From contig URKH01000058.1 in NCBI GenBank assembly GCA_900548255.1, positions 1-13,794 on the forward strand: a stretch of DNA of 13,794 nucleotides, in the 5' to 3' direction. This DNA comes from an uncultured Collinsella sp. Its GTDB lineage: Bacteria > Actinomycetota > Coriobacteriia > Coriobacteriales > Coriobacteriaceae. Both the position numbers and the translations under genes were made by a program. Under the pieces are notes generated by a model that ran no database searches, was not told where the DNA came from, and saw only the letters and a list, made by a program, of their open reading frames with translations. This document shows, in pieces, positions 13,775-13,794 of this stretch (position 1 is its first letter; every line of letters begins with the position of its first letter).

Positions 13775-13794
13775 GGGCGGGGCTTTCTGGCTGG

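Overview
This window looks like chromosome of a high-GC gut actinobacterium of the Coriobacteriia, most likely Collinsella or a close relative. This is an inference from the GC-rich third codon positions, a GlnR-type OmpR regulator next to a type I glutamine synthetase-like gene, and the general style of the proteins. No 16S or marker comparison was possible.

Layout: (1) 1-3181, a KDG catabolism locus. A KDPG aldolase (eda, minus, cut by the window start) and a 2-keto-3-deoxygluconate kinase (kdgK, minus) diverge from a LacI-family regulator (plus). KdgK phosphorylates KDG to KDPG, and Eda cleaves KDPG to pyruvate and glyceraldehyde-3-phosphate. Four sites fitting CGRAAYCGGYT flank both minus-strand promoters and suggest a small local regulon. 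(2) 3224-3749, a RelB/DinJ-type DNA-binding domain fused to a minimal nucleotidyltransferase, followed by a 14-codon overlapping ORF that may be the stub of a lost partner gene. (3) 3845-5895, a glutamine synthetase-like gene in tandem with a GlnR-like regulator. The synthetase homologue lacks several residues that normally bind the catalytic metals. (4) 5951-8279, an AT-richer insert with three secreted or membrane proteins: a papain-fold cysteine peptidase with pro-region, a small membrane-anchored protein, and an exported protein of unknown function. (5) 8333-9796, a membrane-anchored HtrA/DegP serine protease with a terminator-like hairpin in its leader. (6) 10044-12272, NAD-dependent DNA ligase ligA. 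(7) 12330-13774 minus, a MATE-family exporter, followed by what looks like the orphan C-terminal tail of another gene ending at the terminator shared with ligA.

No rRNA, tRNA, CRISPR array or insertion sequence was seen, and no gene-free stretch exceeds 300 bases. The most unusual items are the altered active site of the GlnA-like protein beside its GlnR-like neighbour, the antitoxin/nucleotidyltransferase fusion with a decayed partner, the AT-rich peptidase cassette, and the conserved operator-like sites and large inverted repeat in the KDG locus.
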